Below, piece after piece: positions 1 to 13,797 of a DNA stretch of 64,000 nucleotides. This DNA is from Lineus longissimus (Eukaryota; Nemertea; Pilidiophora; Heteronemertea; Lineidae): positions 11,395,501 to 11,459,500 of the forward strand of contig NC_088323.1 in assembly GCF_910592395.1 (NCBI RefSeq), read 5' to 3'. Under the pieces are notes generated by a model, which was given only the letters and a program-made list of their open reading frames with translations, ran no database searches and was not told where the DNA came from. The translations under genes were made by a program, and so were the position numbers. Positions within the stretch are counted from its first letter, which is position 1. Each line of letters opens with the position of its first letter.

Positions 1-1384
1 AATCGGGAATGTTAATAATAAATATTGGTCGTCGCGAGAGCAGACCCTTATTGTCAGGTTCTGTCATTATGTTTGTGGCAGCATGTGCCTAGCAACCATG
101 CCTAGCAACGGGCATTTTACACTAAAAAATATCTTTAAAATCATTTTTTTTAAAATTTGGTTCCGAGGAATTGTTTGCAGTACATTCAGCCTCTTTGTCA
201 CCAATTTTGAGACAAATCGGAGTAAAAGTGTAGACGCTGAATCGATTTGTTTCAGGTCCGTTTAGCTAAATGGCGAGATTGACTATGAATGAAGATAGTT
301 TTAGCCCTAGGATGCTCGGCAGTTGTTGAATTGAAATGCAAATTGCGTTGCCAGTATTTGTCCTATTGTAATAAAACTTAAGTTTTCATTAAAGTTCGTT
401 ATCTTGTTCATTAAGTCCTTCGTCTCATGTAAAATGCGAAATGAATAAAATTATTAACTGGGAGCTCAAAATTGATGAGCGTGTATACGTAGCATGCAGG
501 AATGTTGTGCTGGCCAGCGAGCAGTATGGTGAGTTTCTTCACAAAGCTACGTGTCTTTATCGATGATGTATGAAGAAACTACGAAGACCCAATGTAAGCA
601 GTAGTAATCTAATCTGTAATACTCTCAAATTTCAACGAAATCAATCAAGTATTTGCCGAGAAATTAGAAATTACGCACAACTTTACAGGATCGCTTCAGC
701 CATAATAATGACATTAATGTCCATGCAAATGAGGACTGTCACTTGCTCGTCAATACCGAGCAGCTAATCACGTGGGCATAATTATGATAATAAGGTACAG
801 CGGTGGAAAAATTCAAATTCAAATTCAAATTCTTTATTACTCTAAAACGCTAAATAGTCTGGTTCTCTGACCTCGATCTCCGGGCTTTTGGTAGGGTTTA
901 GGAACGGGTCAGGTAAGAACAACTGTCTACAAATAACACGGAAGAAAAGAGGAGTGTTATTTTTAGATTCAGCCATTGTTGTAATTTCCCGAGCCAATTA
1001 TCGTTTTACGGTCGAATTGAGCGCTGTATCTGTCCTAGGGTTATGCACTATTATTGAACACATCATTCTACACTGTAGAAATACCGGAATTACTCTTAAA
1101 ATGCGCGATTACGGTTATTTTATGTTTCAGACAAAGGGGTTTCCCCATATAATGACGTCACTTTTAGCGATATTGTCATTTTCGCAAAAGTACGATTTGG
1201 GACGCTAAACCTTGACCGATTGCGTTGGTTTTTGCAGGATAGGTTGTTTATAATATTAAAAAAAATTAGGCATAAGAATTTTTGTGGAAATGGTGGTTTA
1301 AGCTATTGTTCTATTTATAGATTTTTGTTATTGCCTGACCTACGACAGCGAGAGTGAGGTCAGGAGCCCAGACTATAAAACGCC
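1..1384. other. Non-coding stretch with a short simple repeat
   Basis: No coding region or RNA gene is recognisable. At 811-832 there is a short run of the unit AAATTC followed by TTTATTA, which looks like the tail of an old retroposon. The open frames here are short and carry no recognisable motif. Confidence 0.5.
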
Positions 1385-1985
1385 CACTAGGGGCCAACGG
1401 TTACATAAAATAATTACAAAATATACAATATAAAGTTACAGGGTATACAAAATAAGATCACAAATATTTGAAGACAAAAACATAATAATGGAAATCAGGA
1501 CAATATAGAGTTACGCAGTTTAAAGAACTCGTTGATAATCGCAGCAGAGGGAGGTGAAGGATTTTTCAGAAAAATTGTAGTCAGATCCGACAGAGACAGA
1601 AAATGGAGATCACTTCTATTACAACTGCAATGAGTTTTGCTGTTTTGACGCATATTTAGGGCACACCGCAAGGAAGTGAAAATCATCCTCAACCTCCCCT
1701 GACTTGCAAACCTCACACTTTCTTAGACTACAGTGTCTCCCAGTTTTGATTCTTAGACAATGGGCTTCCAGCATTAATTTTGTGATACAAGCCCTGTGTT
1801 TCACTGATTTAATATCATTTAAATATGTTTGAAGTTCAAATGAAAACATAAGATTACTATACATCGAGTTTTTTATTTGTTGCGCTTTCACCAAAAATTT
1901 CATGTTGACAAATATCTCTAATCGTTTACTGGGCATTAGAGTAGAATATTTTCCAGTTATCCACATTAATATTCATTTGATCAAG
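1385..1985 (-). mobile_element. 3' end of a non-LTR retrotransposon (decayed)
   Basis: Minus-strand frames at 1966-1619 and 1716-1495 overlap and together encode the C-terminal tail of a reverse transcriptase of the non-LTR type. The diagnostic part is a CCHC-like knuckle, with Cys-X2-Cys followed by GEVEDDFHFLAVCPKY, as found after the RT domain of many LINE families. The frame shifts between the two segments, so this is a dead copy. The RT domain is absent, so the insertion is strongly 5'-truncated or broken. Family not determined. Confidence 0.6.
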
Positions 1986-3149
1986 CCATAGGTACCCCAA
2001 CCCGGAGGAATTAAGAACAACATTTCCAAACTTTGGGGACGTTCTGGCATCAACGCGACGACCCATATTCGCCTATAGGCTTGTCTTATTTTGATGGTGT
2101 TTTTTACAAAGTGCTATTTTTTCTCATGTTTACAGGATGATGCAGTCTATTATCTACGAGTCATTCCGGTGGTCTCAACTGGCAAAGTGGTGTTGCTGTG
2201 CATGCTGTGGAACTGGTGACATGAAACCAATCAACCAGTCAGCCATGAGATTGACAGGATCGGGAAAGAAGACGCTGTATCTTAGCTGATTTGTCCTTCA
2301 AGTTTCGGTCTTGTTTTACTGTATTATACAAGTTGATTTAATAAAGAAGCCTTGAAATTGAATAGGCATCTCTGAATTTTTATTTGTTATAATATTAAAA
2401 AATAAAGCTTGCCTATTAACACCTTGGGTGCTGAGCGTTTTTCCTAATTTTCGCCCGTTTGCTAAGGTTACGCCACTTTTTACCGTTTTTCAAAGAATTA
2501 ATAAAAATAAAAATAATAAAGATATCTACCTGAAACTTTCTGTGTTGTTTCTTCTGTCCTTAGTCCTAATCATAGTATTATCTGTTTGAGTGGTAGGCCT
2601 CAAAGCATTTTCCCTTGTGTAGTGGAACTTGGCACTTTTTGCAAAAATATCGAGTTTCTTTGCGTTCCCCATTGTATTCAATTCTATAGATCACATGGAT
2701 CGTCTGCGGGGCTAAAAATAACTCCAGCCTATTGTGTGATCTCGGTGGAACCGTAGCAGATGACATATTGGAGGGGAGATTGCTTTCGTCATCACTGGGC
2801 GGGAGATTTGAATCTTGGCGGAGATCTCCGTCATATAGCGCCCAAGCGTATACGTGATGGGGTCGCGGAGATCTCCGTCATATAGCACCGAAGGTGTTAA
2901 ACCTAAACTCTTGAAAATGCAACCTTTAACCCTTATACTAGTGTCATGCTTGACCTTAGGTCGAGTTAAAATTCCTACCCCTTTACTGTTGCGCTCGACC
3001 CTGGGTCGAGAGAGAGGGTAATGCCTCAGAAAATAAATTATCCATGGCGCAATTGGAGTACTTTATGTTTAGTTTATCTGCCAGTGTAAAGACAGCATTG
3101 CGTCTGATCATTTCATACCCGGAAACCAAATTGTTTCTACATGAAAATT
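1986..3149. other. Non-coding stretch, small direct repeat
   Basis: No gene is seen. A block of about 20 bp containing the palindrome GGAGATCTCC and ending in CATATAGC occurs twice, near 2817 and near 2868. Confidence 0.4.
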
Positions 3150-3199
3150 TCCTGCAACTTGCAACTGAAAGTTAAGCACCTTTTCGGAAGAGGTCAGGC

Positions 3200-3545
3200 A
3201 ATGCCTCATGTCACAATCAAGTAAGAGACCGCATTGTCGCCTGAATGATATGAGAAAGGAGGGTGATGTCACAATCAAGTAAGTGACCACATTGTAGCCT
3301 TATCGATATAAGAGAAGAGCGTGATGTATGAGACGATATCAAGCCTGATGTCACAATCAAGTAAGACTTTGTTGTAGCCTGTTTGATATAAGAGAAGCGG
3401 GTGATGCAAGAGACGGCAACATGCCTCATGTCACAATCAAGTAAGAGATCGCATTGTAGCCTGATTGATATGAGAGTAGAGAGGGTGATGTTAGAGACGG
3501 CATCATCCCTCATGTCACAATCTAGAGACTGTATTGTAGCCTTAT
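3200..3545. repeat. Tandem repeat, about 80-bp units
   Basis: The phrase ATGTCACAATCAAGTAAG recurs at about 3208, 3266, 3349 and 3428, and in shortened form at 3511. The following text about CATTGTAGCC and GATATGAGAGAAG is also repeated. Period is near 80 bp with one shorter unit. Short open frames on both strands here are translations of the repeat, not genes. Confidence 0.75.
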
Positions 3546-3589
3546 GGGAGGGAATAAGGCAGTGTCAAAAGGAACTAATCTAGACTCAA

Positions 3590-3960
3590 GGTAATGAAGG
3601 AGAGATTTGCACTGACCAACTTTTATGACCTTCTGCCCTACTTTAAGACTGTTATAGCTAAAGTAGTCGTGTTTGGTATCGAACTAAAGATAATGTACAG
3701 TAGGTTTGTGCTAATCCATTTTCATTACCAACTGACCTACTTGGAGATGGTAACAGCGAAAGGTGTCATCCGTGTTTGATATCAAACTAAAAGTGTTTAC
3801 GAGTAGGTTTACTCTGATATACTTTTATGACTCACTAAACAACTTTAACACCGTTAGAGGAAGGCAGTCATATTAATGGTATCAAACTAAAAATATTGAA
3901 AGAGCAGTTTTGTGCTGGCCTGCTTAAACACAGTTGGAGCAAAGGCACTGAAGGTATTAA
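3590..3960. repeat. Diverged tandem repeat, about 125-bp units
   Basis: Three diverged units share a TTTGGTATCRAACTAAA-like core, a preceding CTTTTATGAC or CATTTTCATTACC segment and a GTAGGTTTRYRCT segment. It directly follows the array at 3200-3545. Confidence 0.5.
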
Positions 3961-4360
3961 AGAGCGGATGTGACAAAAGAACCCCTCAACTACTTCATTC
4001 ACTGCAGTTCAAATAAAACCTTCACAACTGTCATCCATCCTAGGGGCCAAATTCATTATACGTGTGTAACTTCTCCCTGATTAGTTATAGGGCCTATTCA
4101 TATTCTGTGAAGATTTACACGAAGGACCTGAATCTGTCTATTCAGTAGTTAAACACTGTTTTAAGCTGAACGCCCTTCATGAATTTGGCCCCATTTGTCT
4201 CAGCTTGATTCCATCAAGTCTGTCCACACCTCCCTATCTACCATTAACCTACATTCTGGTACTCGCATACTTGTTCCATTTTCTTGTCATTCATCTCATC
4301 CCTTGCTATTTAATTCTGCCAGGCCGCCAGGCCTCTAGTCATTGTAATTTGTTTTGAATG

Positions 4361-4616
4361 AACAGATGTCAACCAATTTCCATGTGACTTGTTTACTCTT
4401 CAATAACCCTGAAATTCAGTCAACTTTATACCAAAATGCTACACTTAAGATGGTACCGGTAATTTTTCTTTCGTGCCATTGAGCCGAGAAGAATAATATT
4501 ATTCAATGGAATCAAAACTGGTGAAACTAGCCAGAAATGGTTCTTCCCATAGCCATTGCAAATGATATGCATTAACATTTCCCGAGGTGAGCACATCGTC
4601 CCTGGACCATTTCATT
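4361..4616. repeat. Dispersed repeat of the AGCTCACCT family, copy near 4.4 kb
   Basis: About 255 bp is shared with 19795-20048, with few differences. It ends in GAGGTGAGCACATCGTCC then CTGGACCATTTCATT, the 3' end signature of this family. Minus-strand frames at 4696-4499 and 20046-19849 are translations of this repeat. Confidence 0.75.
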
Positions 4617-5133
4617 AGTTGATTCAGTTCCCGATAGGCTTTGCTGAGGATGCTGGTAATGTGAAGGTTCCAATCATGATTTTGGCTGAAGGTCATATGG
4701 ATGTGAGAGGTGCTTTCAACAGAAGAAAAATGGTGGAATGCTAGAGGGTACAGTACTGTTGAAGAAAATCATAAAAACCAGTCTTGGTATGTTAAAAGTG
4801 ACTAACCATGTTCTTCATTCCATGATTTTCATGACCCCAGTAATGTCACTTTCGAAACTTTTTCAATAAATCAACAACTCTTTGTATTTTTTATTATTCA
4901 TCTTTAAAAAAAACCACCTCAGATTCTTCTGGGGTTCGTAATACAGATATTTCTTGACTTTGAAGGTGGTGATGTTCAGATACGATATACATATTGAGAT
5001 TTTCCTGGCAAATGTACGGTGTTGTGGTTGTTGTTTTGCTTGTCCAGTTCAGCCGTGCTGTCTTCAAGAGATGGACAGGAGCTGTATAAAGGTGTAATGA
5101 CCAAGACTTACTGTTACACATGTGATGACCCAT

Positions 5134-6040
5134 TTTTAGCCTGCCTCTTGAGAGGTGAGCTTATTTTATGGTGCATCGTCGTTGTGGTCGTCGTCTTGAT
5201 TATTGGTATATTCCTTATGTAATAAATTGTGGGAGGTGAGCACAATGACCCTGGATATTTCATTAGTATGGCCACTGCGTCAGCCATTTTTAAAACTTTC
5301 TCAAAATGTCATTATGATATGTGGTAAATGTGTAGCACATCAGTAGACACTGTTTGTAATTGAAGATTGTCTCAATTCAATTCACTGTTTTACCACCAGG
5401 GGGCATTTGCTGAAAACGGAAACATTGCAGTTGCTTCTATACAACTCCACTGAACATGCTGAATTCGAATTCGATGAAATTCATATGGCAGGTGTATCTG
5501 CTGAAAGTACATCACATATCACACAAGTTTTTTGTTTGACTCAATTTTCAAGGTTACAGAGGTCAAAGTACAAAAAAACATCATCGGTCCCTTAAGTAAC
5601 AACGTAAATGTTCTATCTTGAAACCACTTAAATTTTTTTTTTTCATATGTCGTAAATGTGTAGCATATCAGTAGGCAATGCTTACTATTGAAAATCACGT
5701 TGATCCGATTCACCATTTCATCACCAAGGGATGTTTGCTTGAGACTGTTTGAAGATGTTCTGTTCATATGAGATAAATGTATAGCATATCAGCACATGCT
5801 GTTCGCTATTGAAAATTGGCCCATTCAGTAGTTTGACCACAAGAGGGCTTTTCCTTAAAACTGAAAAATTGCAATTTTATGCAACATATCTGGCGAGTGT
5901 AAGGATACATCATATGGCAGACTGGTCTCTGGTATGTAAGTATGCAGATTAGTGCCGATGTTATTTGAGCATTTGCTGAAAGCATGGTGAGTATATTTTC
6001 ATTACACTTCTCAGATAAGCATAACTTGCTCCTCAACTTA
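5134..6040. repeat. AGCTCACCT-family repeat and internal modules
   Basis: The segment contains CTTGAGAGGTGAGCTTA, a family end AGGTGAGCACAATGACC near 5234, and degenerate internal modules with the phrase CAAGGTTACAGAGGTCAAA and repeated notes of CATCACATATCA. No coding region is supported. Confidence 0.55.
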
Positions 6041-7560
6041 CCACCTACCTGGACTTAGTATTGGGCCGAGGGGTGTCACGTGCGACTGAGCACATGACAC
6101 CTAGGCTTGCCAGCAAATTCTATGATCGAGGGGACAAATGGCATTCTCCGACAGCAGATACTCTTACAAAGCGAAACAAGAAGAGCCTAGGTAAACCGTG
6201 CCGTAAAAGAGTGGAAGAATGAGGGAGATTGACACACTCACCCATAGATGACGGTTCTTCAGTATAGCGAAATATATATATATATATATATATATATACT
6301 CAGTATAGCGATAATGCGAACACCTGGCAAGAGCTCACTCAAATTTGTCATGTGCCACCATGTCAATGAGACAAACTACATCATCTGTAGAAGATCGGTT
6401 AATTTTGGCATTTTATCAATGATGTATGAAGAGACACAAGGTAAACATGTATCTAACCTTCCATTTTCTCAAATTTCAACAAAATAATTGAGTATCAGCA
6501 GAGAAATAAGTATTTGCACAATGTTCGCTGTCGCCATGGGATATATGCTAATGAGGAGGACGGCTGGGCAGCATCTCCACCAGTCCCAGTTGTCAATAAA
6601 ATGTTTGACGCGTTGAAATATTTACAGAGTTTCACCTCGGAATCCAATTTCTATCCCTTCTAAAAAACCTCCAGATATGATATCTATACAGATTTAGTGG
6701 TAATTGTAGGTATAAACCCCTTTTTTGAGAAAATAAACTTGTGGGTAATCAAGAATTTATTCATGGTCATAATTTTATTTCGTAGTTCCAAATTGACTGT
6801 GGCTTGTACATTTCCTATTTTCAATTAGGTTTTACCTACACAGAGGCCTTATTATAAACTGCGAGATGCAGAAAGTGAAATCGCGAGATGCCAACCTCGG
6901 TGAGAGTACCATGTGTCACAGAAAGTACCGCAAATATGGAAGCTGAAAAGGCGAACATTCATGAGACCGAGGCTGTAGTAGGGAGATATCCTTATTCTGA
7001 GTCCCCGATCGATAAGAATGCTTCTTGTCGATTCAGGTAAACAGTCACAAAAACCATTTCCGTTGTGGCTGATTTTTCCCTGTTGAATTTTCAGATTCCA
7101 TAGCTGCCGTGAATCTGAAGCTACTCTACTCTCCTATTGAAGGAACGAAAGCCGTAACCTCTTGTTCTACAACAACGTACTCAAATTCGCATAAAATATT
7201 CCAAATGTTGAAGTGTACAAGGCCTGCCACAAACCGGACAGATGCCTTTGTACTGTCTTCGGCCCCAATAAAGATGTTCACGGCAGTGTCGTAAATGGTG
7301 CTTGTCATACACCAGCGAGACAGAAAATTTTGAGGCAATAAATAATGATAACTCATATCGCGATTTCGCGATTTATAATAAGCCAACACAGAGTAGTCGG
7401 TTTGAGTTTGTTACAGTAGGCTAGGTGTATTGTAGATTTTGATGTTGTTTTCATTTTTTTTATGGCCTGACAGTTGACTAGTTTGATATAGTTTGAACCT
7501 TGTTGTGTTATTTTGGTGGAAAACTTATGTTTGTTTTTTTCCCATTCCACTCGTGGTTCA
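6041..7560. other. Non-coding stretch with a TA microsatellite
   Basis: A pure TA run lies at about 6271-6297. No gene or known element is recognised in the rest. Confidence 0.4.
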
Positions 7561-7782
7561 TGATTTAATTTAATTTAATTTAATATAAGTTTATTGAGCA
7601 CCAATACACAAGAGTACAGAACATAAACAATAAAAATACAAACAAACGAAGGAAGGAACACAATGATGGCACTCAATAGGGACACCCAGAGGGATCATAG
7701 ACCCATAATAGGGGCCCCTAAAAATTAATACATATAATGATAAAAATCAATCAATATTGGACTTAAAAAAAAAAAAAAAACA
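7561..7782. mobile_element. Retroposon tail (TTTAA repeat to poly-A)
   Basis: The stretch starts with a TTTAA repeat, then reads TATAAGTTTATTGAGCACC, and ends in a run of 16 A at about 7765-7780. This is typical of the untranslated end of a retroposed element. No coding part is left. Confidence 0.4.
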
Positions 7783-10179
7783 GCCACAGAGAGATTTTAA
7801 ATGGTTTCATGGTTCCACAGGAGCCCTCGGGGTGTGTAATCACTGTACATCTTGTAGGTAGTGCATCTGGTGTGTACATTTGCTGTACATCATGTACGTA
7901 GTACATGAGTGGTGGTGTAAACGGAATGATAGTCCCTCCAATCATAGCCCTTCAGAATGATTTTATTACAGTAGGCCCCTCTGGACAATCGAGCACCATA
8001 TAAATGAAATAAAACACCCTTTTTTCAGATTTGGCTAGATGAAGAAGGAGGTAGCTGGGTGCTTCAACATTGTGAGGTCACCAAGCTGCGAATACATCCA
8101 AGGTCAGCCGAGAGCTACAGGAGACGCAATATTTATTGTTTTATCTTTAATATCAAACATGTCAAAATGGGCTGAATAATAATTCAAGAACTAAACATAT
8201 ATCAAACCTTCTGATCTTCCTGTGAGTGCCATGTTTTAGACACCTTCTGAGTCCCGATGCTCATCGAGTTTGCCATAAAGCAAATTAACAGCTTGACTTT
8301 GATATTTTGTTACAAGTTGGTGTCTTTATTTCTTCTCAATTTGCAACGATAGACTTATAGTTTGGTGCAAGATGTTCAGAAATGTTGCAAACCGCTCTCA
8401 TTTTAAAAGTATCACCTCAAATTTTATCAACCTTACCTCACATTGATTGTTGCATCATGTCCCAGTATTTCAATCCATTCTAAAGTTCATTCCAACCACA
8501 ACCGCTCCAGAAAATGATGTGTTTGTGCAGGATATGAGCCCCTATGCTAATGGCATGTGTCAAACATGGTTGGTCATGATGATGCTACTTGCAACAGAGC
8601 GTCTGGAGCTTGTGCACAGCATTTATCACGACATTTCTTCAATGGCGCGAAACACCTGTTCAAATGATGTGTAGTAAAATTTCCTGTGCTGTAACATCAG
8701 GCCTTTTTCTGGAATGGTTGTGGGCGGAATTAACTTTTGAATGTATTGAAAAGCTGGGACAAGATGTAACAATTAATTTGAGGTTGGTTAGATTAAAATC
8801 TGTGAGCAGTTTTGAAAATGAGAGTAAAATGCAACATCTTTAAACATCTTGAACCAAACTATAATATAAACCCCAACTTCCATTTGGCAAATGCAGCTGT
8901 CAACCATTTGTCAATAAGGCATACCGACCAGGCAAGCCTACGTAATTTCTGATTCCTCTAGTCACAATTGCTCTTGGATTTTTATTAAACTTACCACAAA
9001 TATGTTCACATACAGTGTTGCTTAGAGATAACAATCACCGTGGATGAACCTCACTTAGCCACTAAGAAATCCTCATTTAATTCAGCGAGTGTGAGATCAG
9101 CGTAAATAAAGAATATGCATGAAAGCGCACAGTCAATTAGGCCAAACAATGTTAAAAAGAAATGCCGACAAGAGCAATTTACAGTCTTAGGCCTACCTGT
9201 GTGATCGTCAATGGTTAATAATCTGTAAGCTGATAATGTTCATAAGTTCAAGAGGCAATACCAGCCAAAACAACTCAAAACCTTGTCATTTATCAACTCC
9301 AAATGGTGTAGTTTCTGTGCAAATAAACTTCCTAAAACAAACAAACATAGATAGCAGACAGGAAAGCCAAGCATCCTCGCATTCAGTTTATAGGGAGGAC
9401 AATAAAGCTACTAACGCATAAGCCAAAATGACGTCGTCACACTTGCAACCTGCGTCAGAGCATGTCTTGGTACCCTCAGCATTTTTGGCGATGCTCAAAC
9501 TGGCTGTAAAATACGGCTGCTATTTTGGTCCAATCAGAAGCTGGATACAAGCTCTAAAGCCTCTCTTTCAATTCATATCCGTTTGTATTTTGGTTTTCGA
9601 GTTACGTCCAATTTTTTCCAAGACTGTTGTAAAACTCAAAAAAACACTGTATGGAAGACCCAACCGATGGTAAGTTTTTTGGTACTTTAAACTATAACCT
9701 AAGAAAAACATACCTATTGAACTTCATCATTTTCAAAAATCAAGGAGATAGAGTCCCAAGAAGTAACTTGTTGAGTGCCGCCATAATGGATTTTGATGCT
9801 TCAAGTGTAGGAAATCAGCATAGAAAAATGATTAAATTTCATATAAAATATCGCTGATATTGACAAGTATGTACCCCCCTATAGTAAAATAAGATATCCT
9901 ATTTTAATCTTGTGCAGGCATTTTATTCGTTAGCAGTGGTAGGCCAGCAGATGTTAGCAGCCAATTTTGTACCAAACCTTGGTAAAATGATGGGGCTGCT
10001 ACATCTAGGGTCACGTGATTGGAATTGGCACCTCTGATTGGCTAGCGTCATCAAAGTTTGTAAACAATCTACACATGCTTTTATATTCTAATTGACTTTG
10101 ATTGATTTATCCATGATCTTTGACTGATTTCTCCATGATCTGTGATTGAGTTTCAATTGAATAGTTGGTGAATGATAAT
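7783..10179. other. Unassigned non-coding stretch
   Basis: I see no gene, RNA gene or recognisable mobile element. Open frames are short and without motifs. Confidence 0.4.
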
Positions 10180-11850
10180 AATTATATATAGGTTATTTAA
10201 TTGAGCTTCAGCATCAAGCCAACATGAATCTTCACCATCAAATACAGTGCTTGCTGTGCCGCAATCGTCAACCATACGGCTGTCCACTTCATCAGCTGCG
10301 TCTCCATTACTTGCCATCTCCCGTTAAAACAAGGCGTTCATGCAGAAATGGCAAAATACTTAGGAAGAGTCTTAGGAAGTGTAGTGCTGAAAGACTAGCA
10401 TTGACTAGCAATAAGTGTAGGACTATTGTGAGAGGAACTGAACCACTACCAACTGCTGACATAGGGCGAAGTAGAAACGGATTAGTTACTGGGATCTACC
10501 CCCAAAAAAGACTCAGATAATACCTTCAATGATGAGATGAGACAATCCAAAGGCTTAAAAAGAAGAGAAAGGTTGTTATTTTGCCTGATAAAAATGAAGT
10601 CAAGTTGACATCAAATGACATTCCTCTGAAGAGTTCAGTGGAAAACATGGTTGTGGACTTAGGATTACTTAGTGACCTGCAGGTGGTGGAAATCATGTAC
10701 ACGACTGAAATCACCACTATCGGCATGGATGCTACAACCCAAGAAGGATGTCGCGTGAACGAGATCCACACGACCACAGAAGATCAATGTTTGGTAGTCG
10801 CGCTCGATGAACTTGCTGGGGGGGGGGACAGCCAAAGACTATGCGCACCACGTGATCAAGTTGGTAGAGCATCTAGTCATTCTAGCATTAAACAAAATGA
10901 GGTTTAAAGATTCCAAGGGAGATCCCCATGGATTCCGAGTATTTCTCAATGATTACAATCTGCCACACAATCCCTCAGTGTCAGATACAGAGGGAACAGA
11001 CTCCACGTTCTTTTCAAGTTGGCTGCCACAAACATTACTCACTGCACTGATATGAAGACATATCTCACCACAAGGTGTCTGCATAATTCGGAATTGAAGA
11101 CGTCTCTAATCAAACACTAAACAGATGATTCTACCACGAACTCCAACTCAGAGTTTTGGCAATCGTTGGGAAGATCCTCTCTGCACCATGGTTCAAATGC
11201 TTTGATCGCAGTCAAGACAAACAAGTTCATCACCTGGATGCCTTCACATCAATCAAGGAATGTTATTCCCGCATGGAGGAAATGGCATGAAAGGACTAGA
11301 TCCTTCTGGAGAACATCACTCGTGACTTCTTTGGAGACCCCCTTGATCTCAGTGATAAGATCCTTTGGACATTGGGCGATGACTCCGTGGATGAATTCGC
11401 AAATATGCTGATAGCTATCCTCACTGCTATCATGACCGTTGTTCAAAGACAATACAAGAACTATTATTCGATGGAGATAACAAATGACCTCTGTTCCAAG
11501 CTTGTTAGTGCCCGTACCAACAACATGGATTCAGAGGAAGTGATGGGCATGGTCAGTGCGTCACAAGCCCGAGCTCCCCGTGCAACACTTCTCTTCATAT
11601 CTTCAAAGATTAGGGCTAAGAAAAACAAGACTCTTGACTATGTTCTATCACACCCTGATGCGGAAAGGATAGTTAAGACTAGTGTGGCAGCTGCAGCAAA
11701 GTTGAAGCACAGGGCACAGGTATCGGCTACTGAACTAAAAAATGAACTCTCAAAAAGGATCGCAGACAAAATGCAAAAGAAGACAGATGCAAAAAGAAGA
11801 AAAATGGAAACAAAGATTAAGGAACTTATAAGAAAAGGTGACACTGACTA

Positions 11851-13514
11851 CCCTCACCGAAAAGCAGTGTGATATCAGTCAGGATTCAGTCAGGTTGCTG
11901 TGTTACCTCACATTTTTATGGCAGTGTTGAAATCAGTGGAAAGCAGTCATAGGGAGTGTTTTTCAGTCACGCGTTACCAAAGCATACAGTTATACAGCAA
12001 TCAAAAATAGAGGTTAGGGAGTCATAAGCAGTGGTAAGACAGTCAAAATCAGTGTTAAGGCAGTCAAAAGCAGTGCTCATTTAAATATTTAGGCTGACTG
12101 ATTTCCACTGCTTTTGACACTGAAAATGACTCCCCACTATGCATCATGCACAGGGCTGGCAGTGGGGTTCAGTGTTAATTTAAATATTTCGCAGCACATT
12201 GAATCCACACTGAAACACCACTGATTTTGACTGCCATTTCCAAAACCTCCTGGAGGGAGCAGTCATTTTCAGTGTTAATATGAATAATTTATTCAATGGC
12301 ATGCAGGCACGGATGCCGAGAGAGGTTTGGGGGACGTGACCCCCCTGTGCTGATGACAACCAAAGAAATTGTTCGAAAAAGCAAAAACTTCTAGTGAACT
12401 GTTACTTTTGCTGTCCTATTTTAGACGGTGTGTTTGCGTTCAATATGGCAGTGATGACGTCATCTGCACAAATAGAGGACATCGCCATTGCATGATGACG
12501 TGACACAGTAAAAAGATGACAAATTCACGTCCTTGACCTACGTCATTGCAAACTTTGTCATAATGACAGTAGTCAGATGGGGTTACTATAGACAATTGAA
12601 ACAACACATGGCATATAGCTACTGTCAGTGATGTCAGGGATTGAAGCTAGATCAAATTGACGTCCAAATAAAGTAACTGCACGCGGCCTGTAGAATAATG
12701 ATCTAACCGACTGATTGATGTGTATTGAGCTCCCATGCAGATATCTTGCAGTGTATGCATACATTACAATTAACACCTATAGGGCCTACAGTAGATGCAT
12801 GAAGATACATGCAGATATCTTGCAGTGTATGCATACATTACAATTAACACCTATAGGGCCTACAGTAGATGCATGAAGATACATGCAGATATCTTGCAGT
12901 GTATGCATACATTACAACACCTATAGGGCCTACAGCCTTCTTGATTTGCTGAAAATACAACTTCAGTGTCTGTCTAGATTACCCTTTTTGCATTCATTTG
13001 GCTCCTTATGTGTTCCAATTCAAACTGACTAAAACTCCCCTCTTCTCATATTGAAATGCGAGTAAATATCGAGAAATATGAAGAGCTACCATGATTTCTT
13101 GAATGTTTGACTATCAAATTCAAACTTACTAGCTTCCTGTCATAGGTTGCATTATGGGTGATATTTAACACTGAATTCGACTGCAATTACCACTGCTTTA
13201 CTTTACACTGCCATCAAGTCTTAATCTCAACAGTCATAAAGCAGTGGTTTTCAGTCATGTAGAAAATGCCACGGGTTTCGATCAGAGTTGGAGAAGTGGA
13301 AATCAGTGGTCTTTCAGTCATAGGCAGTGTTTTTGAAATACGTCGTTCATAATGATTTACAAGTGGCAGTGCTTTGCAGTGGTCTTTCATTCAAAATCAG
13401 TGGTTTTAAAACATTAAGAAAAAATGATATGCCGAAGACAGTCATATGCAGTGGGGGTTTCTGTCAAAAGCAGTGTGATGCAATCATTTTCAGTGCACTG
13501 CCTTTCGGTGAGGG
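11851..13514. mobile_element. Non-autonomous TIR element, copy 1 (1664 bp)
   Basis: The ends are CCCTCACCGAAAAGCAGTG and, inverted, CCCTCACCGAAAGGCAGTG (18 of 19 matching). A 2-bp duplication TA flanks it (11849-11850 and 13515-13516), and removal rejoins the relic reading frame of its host. The subterminal regions are full of CAGTG and CAGTC words in both orientations. No transposase is encoded. A second copy lies 49 kb away at 60855-62432 with nearly identical sequence. The 2-bp duplication fits several superfamilies, so I do not assign one. Confidence 0.88.
12734..12955. repeat. 74-bp minisatellite inside the TIR element
   Basis: Units begin at 12734, 12808 and 12882, each starting CATGCAGATATCTTGCAGTG. 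The third lacks part of its end. The sister element at 60855-62432 has only two units, which accounts for most of the length difference between the copies. Confidence 0.9.
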
Positions 13515-13797
13515 TATGCACCAGCATTTCCATCACTGGAAGGTTCAGCATTTGATGTTCTCTCCGACATTATAAAGCAGGACTGTAGCTAAACGTAACA
13601 TCCTACACAACTGGGCTGAGGAGGGATCATTCGAAGACAGCACCTACAATGGCTAGATCGAAAAACTCAAAGGAACAACCAACACTATCTGCTACTTGGG
13701 ACCGGACGAAGACTATGAACAGGATGGAGAAGACTTTAAGGTGCAGCTCCATGAACTGGCTGTGGATTTCATCTGTGGAGATGTTGTCTTTTTCTAG

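Larger units (their letters stand above)
10180..13797 (+). pseudogene. Relic of an uncharacterised multi-copy protein gene, split by a TIR element
   Basis: Plus-strand coding fragments can be followed through several frames. One contains GMDATTQEGCRVNEI and a broken LDELAGG-TAKDYAHHV phrase, a middle part has KGDPHGFRVFLNDYNLPHNP, and 11372-11848 encodes a 160-residue basic helical part with many Lys and Ala. After the TIR element at 11851-13514 the frame resumes with YAPAFPSLEGSAFDVLSD and, after a further frameshift, ends GDVVFF and TAG at 13795-13797. I recall related multi-copy proteins in other marine invertebrate genomes, possibly transposon-derived, but cannot name the family. Several frameshifts and an internal deletion near 10870 show that it is dead. 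Confidence 0.45.

Noticed and set aside
13697-13712. GGACGAAG near 13.7 kb as a double-hairpin outside Polinton A
   Set aside because: The 3' arm is missing and there is no second hairpin. Chance similarity.
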